A stretch of 64,000 nt of DNA, from the NCBI GenBank assembly GCA_000739515.1, contig DF820455.1, positions 917,128 through 981,127 of the forward strand, read 5' to 3'. Below the pieces are notes generated by a model, which saw only the letters and a list, made by a program, of their open reading frames with translations, was not told where the DNA came from and made no database searches. The stretch comes from Candidatus Moduliflexus flocculans. GTDB taxonomy: Bacteria > Moduliflexota > Moduliflexia > Moduliflexales > Moduliflexaceae. Below are positions 51,214-61,756 of this stretch, in pieces. The position numbers and the translations under genes were made by a program. Every line of letters begins with the position of its first letter. Position 1 is the first letter of the stretch.

Positions 51214-51690
51214 TTACTTGACTACCGGCAGCCCTTTCTGCGCCCATGAGCCGATCCCGCCGGTCATGTTATACACTTCCGTGAAATTCTGGTCTTTCAT
51301 CATGCCGAGCGCTTTTCCGCTACGATTGCCGGAGCGGCAATACATCATATAGGTTTTGCTTTTATCCAACGTATTCAGGCGTTCCTTGAAGTTCGACGCG
51401 TAAAAATCGAGATTGATCGCGCCTTCGATATGCCCATCTGCGAACTCTTGCGGCGTCCGTATATCGAGAATTATGAAATTCGGATCAGCCTTGCGCAGTT
51501 GAATCGGATCGTTTGATTCTTGCGCCGAAATGTTTTTCAGCGTTTGCGTCGCTCCTTTATCTGCCGTTATGCCTGCTCCTTTGTTCGAATCCTTCCCCTG
51601 ACAGCCGTAAAGCCCGAACAGGGCGAGTATCGCGATAATTCCTATCACAAGCCATATCATAGAATATTTTCCTGTGGTATTCATCATCAT
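51214..51690 (-). CDS. Rhodanese-domain lipoprotein
   Basis: 158 residues. A hydrophobic start (MIWLVIGIIAILALFGLYGC) with the lipobox LYGC suggests lipid anchoring in the periplasm. The rhodanese domain (about 60-158) has ILDIRTPQEFADGHIEGAINLDFY and the active-site loop CRSGNRSG with the catalytic Cys, and ends in TGGIGSWAQKGLPVV. It may carry sulfane sulfur in the envelope. It neighbours the copper-export genes, but no functional link is established. The gene is convergent with the RmlD-like gene. Confidence 0.88.
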   Translation of the reverse strand: MMMNTTGKYSMIWLVIGIIAILALFGLYGCQGKDSNKGAGITADKGATQTLKNISAQESNDPIQLRKADPNFIILDIRTPQEFADGHIEGAINLDFYASNFKERLNTLDKSKTYMMYCRSGNRSGKALGMMKDQNFTEVYNMTGGIGSWAQKGLPVVK

Positions 51691-51702
51691 ATCCAGAGGT
51701 TC

Positions 51703-51771
51703 AGGAGTGCCAAAGCTTGCTTTGGCGTTTCAGAAAAATATTGGCTCGCCAAAGCAAGCTTTGGCACTCCT
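51703..51771. repeat. AGGAGTG-CACTCCT bounded long hairpin
   Basis: 25-bp perfect arms (51703-51727 and 51747-51771, AGGAGTGCCAAAGCTTGC... and mirror) around a 19-base spacer. The seven end bases are shared with the element at 41641-41690. It lies between the CopA stop and the rhodanese start. Confidence 0.85.
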
Positions 51772-51777
51772 AATATG

Positions 51778-54186
51778 TCATCTCCGTTTTGCTGGTGGTA
51801 AATAGCGTTTCAACATCAGCGACAGCGAGACGACCGTCACGGAGCTCATCGCCATCGCAAAACCCGCGAGTTCCGGCTTGAAGGTGATGCCGAACAATGG
51901 GCGCAAGATTCCGGCGGCGACCGGAATCAGCGCGAAATTATAGGCAAACGCCCAGAACAAATTTTGTTTGATGCGCTGCATCACTTTTCGGCTCAGTTGC
52001 AGCGCGGCGACCGCATCGAGCAGGTCGTCTTTCATCAGGACGATTTCGCCGCTTTCGATTGCTACGTCTGTGCCGCTGCCAAGCGCGATCCCGACATCCG
52101 CCTGCGCCAATGCGGGCGCGTCGTTAATCCCATCGCCGACGAACGCGACGCGCTTGCCCTGCTCCTGAAACTGTTTGACTTCGTGGGCTTTGTCGTGTGG
52201 CAAAATCTCCGCTAACACATGCTCGATGCCGACTTGCCGTGCAATCGCCTGCGCCGTGCGGGAATTGTCGCCCGTAATCATCACCACGTCCAGCCCTTCG
52301 CGTTTTAAGGCGTCAACCGCCTGAATCGCCGTCGGCTTCAGCGCGTCGGCAATTGCGAACAGCCCGGCCAATTGTGCGTCAACGGCGACAAGAATCACTG
52401 TTTTTCCAGCCTGTTCAAGCGCGGCGACCTGCTGTTCAACGCTGTTGGCGTAGTTGATGCCGCGTTCCTTCAACAAGGCGCGATTGCCGATCAAAACCGC
52501 TTTCCCCTCGACATTTGCAGCTACGCCTTTGCCGCCGAACGTGTCAAAATGCTGGCTCTCCGGCAGCATCAATCCGGCCTCAGTCGTATATTTGACAATT
52601 GCGTTGCCGAGCGGATGCTGCGAATTCTTTTCTACGCTGGCGGTATAGCGCAGCAGCAAGTCAGGCTCGACCGAAAACGCCTCGATGTCGGTCACTTCCG
52701 GCTTGCCTTTAGTCAATGTGCCGGTTTTATCAAACACGATGGTCGTCAATTTTTCGGAAATTTCCAGCGCCTCGCCGGTTTTAATCAAAATACCGAGTTC
52801 CGCGCCGCGCCCGATGCCCACCGTCACTGCCGTCGGCGTTGCCAAACCGAGCGCGCACGGGCAGGCGATGACGAGAATTGAAATCAGCGTCGAAAACGCG
52901 AAGAGCAGCGGCGCGTCAAAGACGAAATACCAGAGGAGAAACGCGAGAATCGCAATCGTGAGAATGACCGGGATAAAATACGCGACAATCACGTCGGCGA
53001 GGCGCTGAATCGGCGGACGCGAGGCTTGCGCCTGCTGCACTAAGCGGATAATCTGCGATAACACCGTGTCTTTGCCAATTTTCGTGGCGCGAAACCGGAT
53101 GACACTGTTGGTGTTCAACGTTGCGCCCACAACCGTATCGCCGGTTTTTTTCAGGTTCGGCACAGGTTCGCCAGTAATCATAGATTCGTCCACGTAACTT
53201 TCGCCGCTGATGACTTCGCCATCTACCGGGAATTTTTCGCCCGGCTTGACAAGAATTTCATCGCCAACCTGCACGATTTCAATCGGCAATTCTTGCTCCA
53301 CGCCATCGCGAATGACGGTGGCGGTTTTCGGCTGCAAGCCCATCAGCGTTTTAATCGCCTCCGAGGTTTTCCCTTTGGCGCGAGCTTCAAGATAGCGGCC
53401 AATCGTCAGAAATGCGGCGAGAAACACAGCAGCTTCGTAAAAAATGAAATCATGCGGCAGCAGGCCGAACGTGCTGAAGAGGCTCGCGCCGAACGCCACG
53501 CCGATCCCCATCGCGTACATGACATCCATGTTCAGCGTTTTGTGTTTCAACGAGCGGTACGCGGCGATAAAAATCGGATGGCTGACATACACAAACGCCG
53601 GAGCGGCGATGATGAACATCAGCCATTCCATAGGGATATGCATCGGCAAATGCACGTACATTAACACCATCAGAATCGAGCCGGAAATCGTGCCGACGAC
53701 CGCCCGCCGGAATTTACGCGATAGCTCTTTTTCGCGAATTGCCTGCTCCTGATCTTCGGAGACTTCGCCGTTCACGCCGAGATACTGATACCCGGCCTCC
53801 TCGATGGCGCGTTTGAATTCGGTCAACGACACAAAGGCGCGGTTGTAGGTGATAAACGCGGTTTCCGTGCCAAGATTGACTTCCGCCGCCAATACGCCGT
53901 CAAGCGCTTGCAGCGCGTTCTGAATGGCTTTGACGCACATCGCGCAGGTCATGCCGCCGACGCCGACACTCACCGTATCGTTGGCCACGTCATACCCGGC
54001 GTCTTTGACCGCTTGCGTCATCTGTGTCAGCGAGACTTTGGCGGGATCATACTCAATCACCGCCGTTTCGTTGCCAAGATTGACCTGCACGAAAGAGATG
54101 CCGTCCTGCTCCGATAACGCCGATTCGACCGCCTTCGTACACATCGCGCACGTCATACCGGTGATTTTTAATGATGTTTGAGCCAT
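51778..54186 (-). CDS. copA: Copper-exporting P1B-type ATPase
   Basis: 802 residues. Two N-terminal heavy-metal domains each carry GMTCAMC (about residues 10 and 82). Eight helices follow. Between them are the actuator motif ITGEPVP, the ion-site [10 protein letters not shown] in helix 6, the phosphorylation site DKTGTLTKG, the SEHPLG-type HP motif ([11 protein letters not shown]) and [18 protein letters not shown]. The CPC motif with this arrangement marks a Cu(I) exporter. It pumps copper out of the cytoplasm using ATP, and the CopZ-like gene 88 bases upstream should deliver the metal. Confidence 0.95.
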   Translation of the reverse strand: MAQTSLKITGMTCAMCTKAVESALSEQDGISFVQVNLGNETAVIEYDPAKVSLTQMTQAVKDAGYDVANDTVSVGVGGMTCAMCVKAIQNALQALDGVLAAEVNLGTETAFITYNRAFVSLTEFKRAIEEAGYQYLGVNGEVSEDQEQAIREKELSRKFRRAVVGTISGSILMVLMYVHLPMHIPMEWLMFIIAAPAFVYVSHPIFIAAYRSLKHKTLNMDVMYAMGIGVAFGASLFSTFGLLPHDFIFYEAAVFLAAFLTIGRYLEARAKGKTSEAIKTLMGLQPKTATVIRDGVEQELPIEIVQVGDEILVKPGEKFPVDGEVISGESYVDESMITGEPVPNLKKTGDTVVGATLNTNSVIRFRATKIGKDTVLSQIIRLVQQAQASRPPIQRLADVIVAYFIPVILTIAILAFLLWYFVFDAPLLFAFSTLISILVIACPCALGLATPTAVTVGIGRGAELGILIKTGEALEISEKLTTIVFDKTGTLTKGKPEVTDIEAFSVEPDLLLRYTASVEKNSQHPLGNAIVKYTTEAGLMLPESQHFDTFGGKGVAANVEGKAVLIGNRALLKERGINYANSVEQQVAALEQAGKTVILVAVDAQLAGLFAIADALKPTAIQAVDALKREGLDVVMITGDNSRTAQAIARQVGIEHVLAEILPHDKAHEVKQFQEQGKRVAFVGDGINDAPALAQADVGIALGSGTDVAIESGEIVLMKDDLLDAVAALQLSRKVMQRIKQNLFWAFAYNFALIPVAAGILRPLFGITFKPELAGFAMAMSSVTVVSLSLMLKRYLPPAKRR

Positions 54187-54274
54187 GTTTTTTAGCCACG
54201 AATGGCCGCGAATAATTCATTATCAAAAATTCGTGTGTATTCGTGTCATTCGTAGCGAATTCGATCATTCGCGG

Positions 54275-54481
54275 CTATTCTTCCGGCGGATAGCCGATTT
54301 TTTGAAGCGTGACCGCGATGTCGTTCCAGCTTGTGTTCGCGCTCTCCCAATCTATTTTCACGGCCTTTGTCGGAACGTCTGCCGCCGCTTTCACGCCGTT
54401 CATGGCATTTAACGCCTTTTCAACGCGCATTTTGCAATGCCCGCAACTGATGTTCGGAATCGTGACTGTTTTGGTTTCCAT
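54275..54481 (-). CDS. CopZ-like heavy-metal-associated protein
   Basis: 68 residues, a single HMA ferredoxin-like fold with the metal-binding ISCGHCKMRVEKAL loop (CGHC) and a C-terminal KIGYPPEE. Such small proteins carry Cu(I) to CopA. It lies upstream of CopA on the same strand with an 88-base gap holding CGAAT-rich repeats. A long hairpin begins 8 bases before its ATG, so its translation or transcription might respond to structure there. Confidence 0.88.
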   Translation of the reverse strand: METKTVTIPNISCGHCKMRVEKALNAMNGVKAAADVPTKAVKIDWESANTSWNDIAVTLQKIGYPPEE

Positions 54482-54488
54482 CTTTATG

Positions 54489-54553
54489 AAACGACACGGA
54501 TGTGTGTAAGAAAGGATGAATTTCTATCCTTCTTACACACATCCATGTCGTTT
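54489..54553 (-). repeat. Long hairpin just upstream of the CopZ-like gene
   Basis: 28- and 29-base arms (AAACGACA-GGATGTGTGTAAGAA-GGAT and mirror) pair with one mismatch and one bulge around an 8-base loop. In the minus-strand leader it would fold right before the ATG. It may be a repeat element or a regulatory stem. Confidence 0.7.
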
Positions 54554-54561
54554 ACTTATTC

Positions 54562-54717
54562 ACTCATGTTACGCAGCCGATTCGAGACGAATGACCGCAC
54601 ACTCCCCTCCGGGGAGGGGTTGGGGGTGGGTTCTTGACACGAGCAATCACTCACGGACGACCCCACCCCTTGCCCCTCCCAGGAGGGGAATTGTCGGCGG
54701 CGCTGCGTAACATCAGT
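54562..54717. mobile_element. 156-bp MITE-like element with G-runs on both strands
   Basis: Ends ACTCATGTTACGCAGC and GCTGCGTAACATCAGT are reverse complements with one mismatch in 16. The centre has four G-runs at 54611-54630 on the plus strand and four C-runs at 54661-54680, and these two stretches are largely complementary, so the whole element can fold into one long hairpin. It contains no gene. The last base is the first base of the cysteine synthase stop codon. Related ends are at 1-60 and 4246-4304. Confidence 0.75.
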
Positions 54718-55631
54718 TATTCAAACAACCCCTGCACCGACAAATAGCGTTCGCCGGTATCGTAGCAGAATGTTAAAACTCGGCTTCCTGTCGGCATCTC
54801 CGGCAGCTTTTTGTAGATCGCCGCTAACGATGCGCCGGAGGAAATGCCGATAAAAATCCCCTCTTCTTTCACACAGCGCACCGCAAATTGAAACGCTTCT
54901 TCAGCGGTAACCTGAACAACACCGTCTAAAATGTCACGATTCAGCACTTTCGGCACAAAGCCCGCGCCGATGCCCTGAATGGGGTGTGCGCCGGGATTGC
55001 CGCCGCTCAATACGGGGGACGCCTGCGGCTCGACGGCGAAGACTTTCAGATTCGGGAATTTGGCTTTCAACACTTCGGCGCAGCCGGTAAGATGCCCGCC
55101 TGTGCCGACGCCGGTAATCAGATAATCAAGGCCGTCCGGGAAATCTCGCAGAATTTCCTGCGCTGTTGTTTTGCGGTGAACCTCCGGGTTCGAACCATTT
55201 TCAAATTGATTCGGAATCCAGGAATTCGGCGTCGCTTCATGCAGTTCGTTCGCCTTTTCAATCGCGCCGCGCATCCCTTTTTCGCGCGGCGTCAGTTCTA
55301 ACTGCGCTCCAAGTGCCTTTAAATAGCGGCGGCGTTCGAGCGACATAGATTCCGGCATCGTCAAGATCAGGCGATACCCTTTCGCGGCGCACACCATCGC
55401 GAGGCCGATGCCAGTATTGCCGGAAGTCGGCTCGATAATCAACGTATCTTTTTTCAAAATGCCGCGCTGCTCGGCGTCTTCAATCATCGCTAACGCGATG
55501 CGATCTTTAATGCTGCCGCCGGGGTTGGCGCGTTCTAATTTCAACCAGACTTCCACGCGAGAATCGAACAGACGATTTATTCGAACGTGTGGCGTATTAC
55601 CGATGGTTCCAAGAATGCTTTGTGCTTTCAT
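54717..55631 (-). CDS. cysK: Cysteine synthase (O-acetylserine sulfhydrylase)
   Basis: 304 residues, fold type II PLP enzyme. Substrate and PLP motifs: [15 protein letters not shown] with the PLP lysine, [25 protein letters not shown], the C-terminal SSGAS. It makes cysteine from O-acetylserine and sulfide in the cytoplasm. Length and motifs suit CysK better than CysM. The stop codon joins the repeat element. A TlpA-like gene lies upstream on the same strand, 120 bases away. Confidence 0.93.
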   Translation of the reverse strand: MKAQSILGTIGNTPHVRINRLFDSRVEVWLKLERANPGGSIKDRIALAMIEDAEQRGILKKDTLIIEPTSGNTGIGLAMVCAAKGYRLILTMPESMSLERRRYLKALGAQLELTPREKGMRGAIEKANELHEATPNSWIPNQFENGSNPEVHRKTTAQEILRDFPDGLDYLITGVGTGGHLTGCAEVLKAKFPNLKVFAVEPQASPVLSGGNPGAHPIQGIGAGFVPKVLNRDILDGVVQVTAEEAFQFAVRCVKEEGIFIGISSGASLAAIYKKLPEMPTGSRVLTFCYDTGERYLSVQGLFE

Positions 55632-55751
55632 GTCAATTCCTCCATAAGATTCTCCCCCCTAACAAAATTTGAAACTCTGTTAGAAGGTTTGTCATCTCAA
55701 TATTCCTGAATCAATATTTTTGAACATGAAACGCATCGCGTTCCATGGTTT

Positions 55752-56396
55752 TTATCGCGGTTCCTGCTTCGCTGAATTTTCTGCCGGTGTGGCAGAGGCT
55801 GTGGCGCTTGTACTCTGGGAGGTGTCGTTAGACATATCTTTTTCATCCAGTAGTTGCGTCAATATCGTTTTCATCTCATCGCTCTCCCAGGAACGCGGCC
55901 CGATTACGACGCCAACCGCTTTTCCAGTTCTATTCAAAAAATAGGTCATAGGAATCGCTCGCGCGGCATACTGAAGGCCAATCTCATTCTTTGGATCGTG
56001 AAGATTCGGGAACGTCAGCTTTTTCTCCTCCACAAACGCCTTGACCGTGTCAATGTTATCACGATCTATGGAGATTGCGACCACCTCCAACCCTTTTTCC
56101 TTGTATGCCTCATAGGTGGCCTGAAGCCCGGCGCGTTCCGAGCGGCAGTACGTACACCAGGTCGCCCAGAAATTGAGCAGCACCACCTTTCCCTTAAAGT
56201 CGCCGAGCGTCTTTTCTCCGCCGTCCACTGAGGCTAATTTAAAATCAGGGGCGGTTGTCGGCTCGTCGAATTTGAGAATTTGCAGGGTTTCGTATAGATC
56301 TTCGCCTGCATATATCTTTCCGGGAAACATGCTTATTGCAAGTAACATGATCATAAGAAATTTCCCGAATGTCCACACGTTTTGTTGATTTCGCAT
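55752..56396 (-). CDS. TlpA/ResA-like exported thioredoxin
   Basis: 214 residues from the ATG at 56396, preceded by GGAGGAAG; the longer frame to 56501 adds residues with no family match. A signal or anchor helix (KFLMIMLLAISMFPGKIYAG) places it outside the cytoplasm. The redoxin domain has TAPDFKLASVDGG, LLNFWATWCTYCRSERAGL with the catalytic CxxC, and the cis-proline region AIPMTYFLNRTG. It should reduce periplasmic disulfides, for example in cytochrome maturation. The tail is Ser/Thr-rich and disordered. Confidence 0.88.
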   Translation of the reverse strand: MRNQQNVWTFGKFLMIMLLAISMFPGKIYAGEDLYETLQILKFDEPTTAPDFKLASVDGGEKTLGDFKGKVVLLNFWATWCTYCRSERAGLQATYEAYKEKGLEVVAISIDRDNIDTVKAFVEEKKLTFPNLHDPKNEIGLQYAARAIPMTYFLNRTGKAVGVVIGPRSWESDEMKTILTQLLDEKDMSNDTSQSTSATASATPAENSAKQEPR

Positions 56397-56758
56397 ATAA
56401 TTTTCTTCCTCCGAAGTTATCCAGATCGCCTTCTGGTTCAAGCACGATTTTTTTAAATGGTTGTATGGTGAATTTTCCCGGTATGCGAAGAGACTCAGCA
56501 TATCGTTGTTTACATAAATCCTTGTAGTTACTCTGTATATGGAATATGGAGCGAGATGTCAAGGTAAAGAATTGAAGATTCTTCAAGAAATCCATCACAC
56601 GACCTTACGAAATATTACGAATTCCATGAAGATGACAAAAAATCCTGCCAGAATGCGAACTTTCATTTGACAAGCGTTCTCCCAATCTGTATTGTAAAAA
56701 CAGGCGTCAGCAATGAAGCAAGGCTTCGATAACATGGCAGGACACGTCCAGGAAATAT

Positions 56759-59700
56759 ATGGCGAGAACGACATCAGAACTCCTCTCTAAAAATAGTCAT
56801 TTCAACGAACTCTTCCTCGCAATGAACCTTGTGGGATTAGAGCGGCAAAATGAGCAAGCCTTCTCTTTTCTGGGGAGACCGCCGGAATGGTTTGTTGCGC
56901 TTTATCCGGAAATTAAGGTTGACCAGGCATTTTTCCCATCCAGCCAGTTCTCGATGATCCAAGATTTTTTGCTGGACATGAATGATTGGTGGAGGCAGCC
57001 AGCGTCTTCTGCGCCGAAACCTGTCTTCTGCGAAAAAGTAGATGCCTCCGGCGTAACACATCGGCTGAAAATCTCCGCCATTATCGTCAGGCGACGGCAA
57101 TTCCTGCTGATAGAACATCAGGAACAGTCGGCGTCGGCTTCCGCTTCATCGCCAGAGCCGCCTCAGAATATCGCTGCCCTCAAGGACGCTGAACAGGCAT
57201 TAGAGCGAGAGCGTCGCGAAAAAAAGGAACTCTCGAAAAAATTCCGCATCCTTGAAAAAGCGATAGAAACCATGCCGTTAGGCGTCACGATTACCGACAC
57301 CTCGCGGAAGATTTTTTATACAAATCCGGCAGACGCAGCAATTCACGGGTATCGTGTTCATGAGTTATTAGGACAGGATGTGGCGATATTTGCGCCTCCC
57401 GATCTTCGGCGGCAGATGACGCTTGAAGAAATTTCCATCCTGAAAGGCTGGATTCGGGAAAGCATTAATATCCGGAAAGATGGCACGAAATTCCCCGCGC
57501 AGCTTATGTCGGAACTCGTCAAAGATGACGACGGCACGCCGCTCGCAGTCATTACAACCTGCGAAGATATTACTGAACGCAAACGCGCGGAAAAAGCCTT
57601 GTCCGACGAGCGAAACCTGTTGCGCGCCTTGATTGATAATATCCCTGATTTGATTTACGTCAAGGATCGCAAAGGGCGTTTCCTCTTAAATAATCAGGCG
57701 TATGCTGCGTTTGTCGGCCTGACCAATCCGAACACGCTTCGCGAGAAAACGATCCATGATGTCTTTCCTGAAGAGATCGCGCTTCAAGATGAGCAGTACG
57801 ACCGTCAGGTCATTCAGGCAGGTTTTTCGATGATTGAGCATGAAGAGACGCTTCCGGCGCAAGATCATGGGGAACACGTGTTTCTCACCACCCGAGTTCC
57901 GCTGCATAATGAGCGCGGCGTGGTGACGGCGCTGGTCGGCATCTGTCATGACATTACGACACGTCGGCAGAACGAGAAACAAATTGCGCATCTCAACGCC
58001 GTCTTGAATGCCATTCGCATCGTCAACCAACTGATCGTGCGCGAGCGGGATCGCAAGCAACTTATTCAAACAGCCTGCAATCATTTGGTGAAAACGCGCG
58101 GATATGCCAATGCCTGGATCGCGCTTGTGAGCGAGGCAGGACGCGTGAATTTTATCGCCCAGTCAGGGTTGGGGGAAAAATTTTCCACGCTTGTCAAATT
58201 TCTTCGCCAGGGAAAAATGCCCCCTTGTTTAAAGGAAGCCATTCACTCCCAATCAGTTCATCCCCTGATGCAATTCACCGCGAAAGACAACGGCGTGTGC
58301 TGTTTAGGGGATTGGTGTCTCGAAACGCCCAAAATTGCCATTAAGCTTGCTTATGCCGGGAAAACATACGGGGCATTATTTGTCGGCCTCCCGCCGGAAA
58401 TTTCCGCAAATCAGGAGGAATATGCGCTGTTAGAAGAAATCGCCGGAGATATGGGCTTTGCGCTGTATAACATTGAGGTTGAAGAACAACGGCAGATCGC
58501 GGAAAAGGCCGCGCAAAAGAATCAGCAATGGTTGGTTGCCACGCTCCGAAATCTTAGCGAGGCGGTCGTCACAACGAATGAACATGGCGCCGTGACATTT
58601 TTTAATCCCGTCGCGGAAATGCTCACCGGATGGAAGCAAGAGGAACTGCTCGGCAAAGATATGGCCTTCCGCATCACGACGGGCAATTCTGAAATTGAAG
58701 AAACGCCTGAGCCAGCCGAGTCTCAGGAAGCGCAGCCGGAAATTACGATTCTATTAGGCGATTACTCAATACTAATTGCGAAAGACGGCACGAAAATTCC
58801 TATTGAATATAGCGGCAGCCCGATTATGAACGAACAGGGGCAATTCACCGGATTCGTCATGATTTTCAAAGATATTACGGAACGGAGGCGGGCTGAAGAT
58901 GCCTTAGAAAAGTCGCTCTCCCTGTTGCGTTCAACCCTGGAATCTACGGCGGACGGCATTTTAGCCTTGAATACAGAGAATGGGGAGCCAATGCCGATTT
59001 TTAATCAAAAATTTATTGATATGTGGCAAATTCCTGAACAGGTGATGAGCGAGGCGAAAACCGACCAGATCATCGCGATGATCAGGCTGCGATTGAAAGA
59101 ACCGGAACGCTTCCCGGATATTTTACACGCGCTTCGAACGCCGGACGACCACCTGAAAGAAGACAGTTTCGAACTGTTGGGCGGACAGGTCGTCGAAATG
59201 TTCTTGCAACCGCGATGGATCGGGGGAAAATGCGTGGGGATGGTCTTGAGCTTTCACGACATCACCGAACAAAAGCGGGCAGAACATGCGCTGAGGTATC
59301 GCATGACGTTTGGCAATTTGATTAATACAATTTCCACCTATTTTATCAACCTTACCCTGGAAAATATTGATCAAGGGATTCAACGCGCCTTGCAAACGAT
59401 TGGAGAATTTACCGGCGTGGATCACGGCTATGTCGCCCTGACGCCGGAGTATGGCCGCGCGACTGACGTGATCGTCACGCATGAATGGTGGTCGCCTCGC
59501 TGCGCGAGCCAGATGCATGCCACGCAGACGCTTGATCCGAAATTTTTTAATTGGGCCAAAGAACATATCGAGCAAGATGGCCTCCTGAACATCCCATCCA
59601 CGAAAGAATTAGCGGGAAGAAATCTCGCGAAAACGTCGCGGGATTTTCTCGGCGAATCGCAATCATTGATGATCATTCCGCTGGTATTTTCCGGGAAATT

Positions 59701-61756
59701 GATCGGCATGTTGAGCTTCGAATCGTTACATTCGTCTCGCGCGTGGCCGGATGATATTATTGCGCTCCTCAGAATCCTGGCAGAGATGCTTACCGGCGCA
59801 TTCGAGCGCAAACGCGCGGGCGAGACACTGGAACATGAGCGAAAACGGCTTTTTGCGGTGCTGGAAAATTTGCCTGCGTATATTTTCTTGCGCGATCCTC
59901 GCGGAACAATTCGTTTTGCCAATTATTCGTTCCGCAAACGCTTTGGCGATCCGGAATCGCCGCAGACGCAAGTCTTGCTTGACGAGCGCGAAGGATTGTG
60001 GGAAGATTCGCAAGCCTATAAGATTTTCACGACCAAAACTCCGCAAGGTTGGGAATGGTATCATGCGGCCAATAATGCGTATTATCAGGCATACGATTAT
60101 CCGTTTACCGATATTGACGGATCTGCGCTGGTGATGGAATTCGGGATCGAAATCACCGACCGCAAACTCATGGAAATGGCGTTAGAAGTTGAACGCGCCT
60201 CGTTGGCCGAAAAAGTCGAGAGGCGCACGACAGAGCTTTCTCAGATGAATATGCTGTTGCACCAGGAAGTGTTAGAACGCAAGCAGGCGCAAATCGAACT
60301 GGAGCAAGCCAAAGAAGCCGCCGAATCGGCAAGCCATGCGAAAAGCGAATTTCTCGCTAATATGAGCCATGAGTTGCGCACCCCGTTGAATGCGATTCTT
60401 GGATATGCGCAAATTCTCAAAAACGCGACGAACCTCAACGAACGCCAAATGGATGGCCTGGAGATTATCAAAAACAGCGGCACGCACCTTCTGAATTTAA
60501 TTAATGAAATTCTTGATTTGTCTAAAATCGAGGCCGGGTTCATGGAATTAGTGTTTACGGACGTGCATCTCCCGGAATTTTTGAAGCAGATTGCGGAAAT
60601 GATTGCCATTCGCGCCAAACAGAAAGGAATCAATTTTTTGTATGAATGCGATTCGCGTCTTGCACCTGGCGTCAGAACTGATGAAAAGCGCCTGCGGCAG
60701 ATTTTGATCAATTTACTTGGCAACGCGGTCAAATTCACGGAACATGGCAGCGTCTCTCTCCTGGTTCGCGTGTGCGATTTTCAGGAACACCTGACCGGAA
60801 ATCTATCAGAACAGCCTAACACGCAAACTATCCGATTTGAGATTGCTGATACTGGCATCGGCATTGCGCAAGAAGATTTGGATGAAATCTTTCTGCCATT
60901 CCAACAAGTCGGGACAAAGCGCCATACTGTCGAAGGAACAGGTTTAGGGCTGACCATCAGCCAAAAATTTGTCTATCTGATGGGAAGTCGGTTAGGTGTC
61001 AAGAGCGTGCTTGGCGAAGGCACGACATTTCATTTTGATTTAAAATTAGAAGTGCTTCCCGATTTTCTCCCGACCATCAAACCCTCATACCGCAAAGTTC
61101 TGGGCTATAAAGGGAAACGGCGAACGCTGCTGGTTGTGGATGATCGCCAAGAAAATCGTATGCTGCTGGCCGACATGCTGATTCCGCTCGGCTTTCACAT
61201 TCTTGAAGCAGAAGACGGAAGGCAATGCCTTGACCAATTGCGCCAGCATCACCCGGACGCGACGTTATTGGATTTGCGGATGCCGGTGATGAATGGTGTG
61301 GAAGCGATGGAACATATCCGCAATGATCATGAATTGAAAGAGCAGATCATTTTTGCGGTATCAGCCAGCGTGTACGAGGATGATCGCAGCCGAAGCCTGC
61401 AAGCCGGATGTCAGGCGTTCTTGATGAAGCCCATCTCTTTGGAAGATTTGTTAGAACAATTGCGCATTCATTTAGGCTTAGAATGGGTCTATGCCGATAC
61501 AGAGAAAGAGCCTGAGCAGGGCAAGGAACAGTCCTCGCCAATGGTTGACGAAGCCTCCGGACTCCCGCTTCAGGAATGCGAAACGCTGCTTAAATTAGCC
61601 TCTACCGGGCGTGTGCGTCCGCTGCTGCAACATTTAGAGACGATTGATCCAGCCTATCACGTGATGGTTGAGGAATTGCGACAATATGCCAAAACGTTCC
61701 AATTACAGGCGATTATCGAAAAATTGAAGGCAATGGAGACACAATATGAACATTGA
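56759..61756 (+). CDS. Multi-PAS/GAF hybrid histidine kinase
   Basis: 1665 residues, no transmembrane helix, so a soluble sensor. In order: N-terminal region, PAS about 165-280, PAS 285-410, GAF 425-590 (IHSQSVHPLMQFTAKDNGVC has Cys residues), PAS 595-725, PAS 725-855, GAF 870-1025, PAS 1030-1140, coiled coil, HisKA with SHELRTPLN (phospho-His about 1204), ATPase domain with NAVKFTEHG, DTGIGI and GTGLGLTIS, receiver domain with VVDDRQENR and the acceptor Asp in LLDLRMP (about 1505), then a helical tail of about 100 residues. AGGAAA precedes the ATG. It overlaps the next gene by 11 bases. Confidence 0.92.
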   Translation: MARTTSELLSKNSHFNELFLAMNLVGLERQNEQAFSFLGRPPEWFVALYPEIKVDQAFFPSSQFSMIQDFLLDMNDWWRQPASSAPKPVFCEKVDASGVTHRLKISAIIVRRRQFLLIEHQEQSASASASSPEPPQNIAALKDAEQALERERREKKELSKKFRILEKAIETMPLGVTITDTSRKIFYTNPADAAIHGYRVHELLGQDVAIFAPPDLRRQMTLEEISILKGWIRESINIRKDGTKFPAQLMSELVKDDDGTPLAVITTCEDITERKRAEKALSDERNLLRALIDNIPDLIYVKDRKGRFLLNNQAYAAFVGLTNPNTLREKTIHDVFPEEIALQDEQYDRQVIQAGFSMIEHEETLPAQDHGEHVFLTTRVPLHNERGVVTALVGICHDITTRRQNEKQIAHLNAVLNAIRIVNQLIVRERDRKQLIQTACNHLVKTRGYANAWIALVSEAGRVNFIAQSGLGEKFSTLVKFLRQGKMPPCLKEAIHSQSVHPLMQFTAKDNGVCCLGDWCLETPKIAIKLAYAGKTYGALFVGLPPEISANQEEYALLEEIAGDMGFALYNIEVEEQRQIAEKAAQKNQQWLVATLRNLSEAVVTTNEHGAVTFFNPVAEMLTGWKQEELLGKDMAFRITTGNSEIEETPEPAESQEAQPEITILLGDYSILIAKDGTKIPIEYSGSPIMNEQGQFTGFVMIFKDITERRRAEDALEKSLSLLRSTLESTADGILALNTENGEPMPIFNQKFIDMWQIPEQVMSEAKTDQIIAMIRLRLKEPERFPDILHALRTPDDHLKEDSFELLGGQVVEMFLQPRWIGGKCVGMVLSFHDITEQKRAEHALRYRMTFGNLINTISTYFINLTLENIDQGIQRALQTIGEFTGVDHGYVALTPEYGRATDVIVTHEWWSPRCASQMHATQTLDPKFFNWAKEHIEQDGLLNIPSTKELAGRNLAKTSRDFLGESQSLMIIPLVFSGKLIGMLSFESLHSSRAWPDDIIALLRILAEMLTGAFERKRAGETLEHERKRLFAVLENLPAYIFLRDPRGTIRFANYSFRKRFGDPESPQTQVLLDEREGLWEDSQAYKIFTTKTPQGWEWYHAANNAYYQAYDYPFTDIDGSALVMEFGIEITDRKLMEMALEVERASLAEKVERRTTELSQMNMLLHQEVLERKQAQIELEQAKEAAESASHAKSEFLANMSHELRTPLNAILGYAQILKNATNLNERQMDGLEIIKNSGTHLLNLINEILDLSKIEAGFMELVFTDVHLPEFLKQIAEMIAIRAKQKGINFLYECDSRLAPGVRTDEKRLRQILINLLGNAVKFTEHGSVSLLVRVCDFQEHLTGNLSEQPNTQTIRFEIADTGIGIAQEDLDEIFLPFQQVGTKRHTVEGTGLGLTISQKFVYLMGSRLGVKSVLGEGTTFHFDLKLEVLPDFLPTIKPSYRKVLGYKGKRRTLLVVDDRQENRMLLADMLIPLGFHILEAEDGRQCLDQLRQHHPDATLLDLRMPVMNGVEAMEHIRNDHELKEQIIFAVSASVYEDDRSRSLQAGCQAFLMKPISLEDLLEQLRIHLGLEWVYADTEKEPEQGKEQSSPMVDEASGLPLQECETLLKLASTGRVRPLLQHLETIDPAYHVMVEELRQYAKTFQLQAIIEKLKAMETQYEH

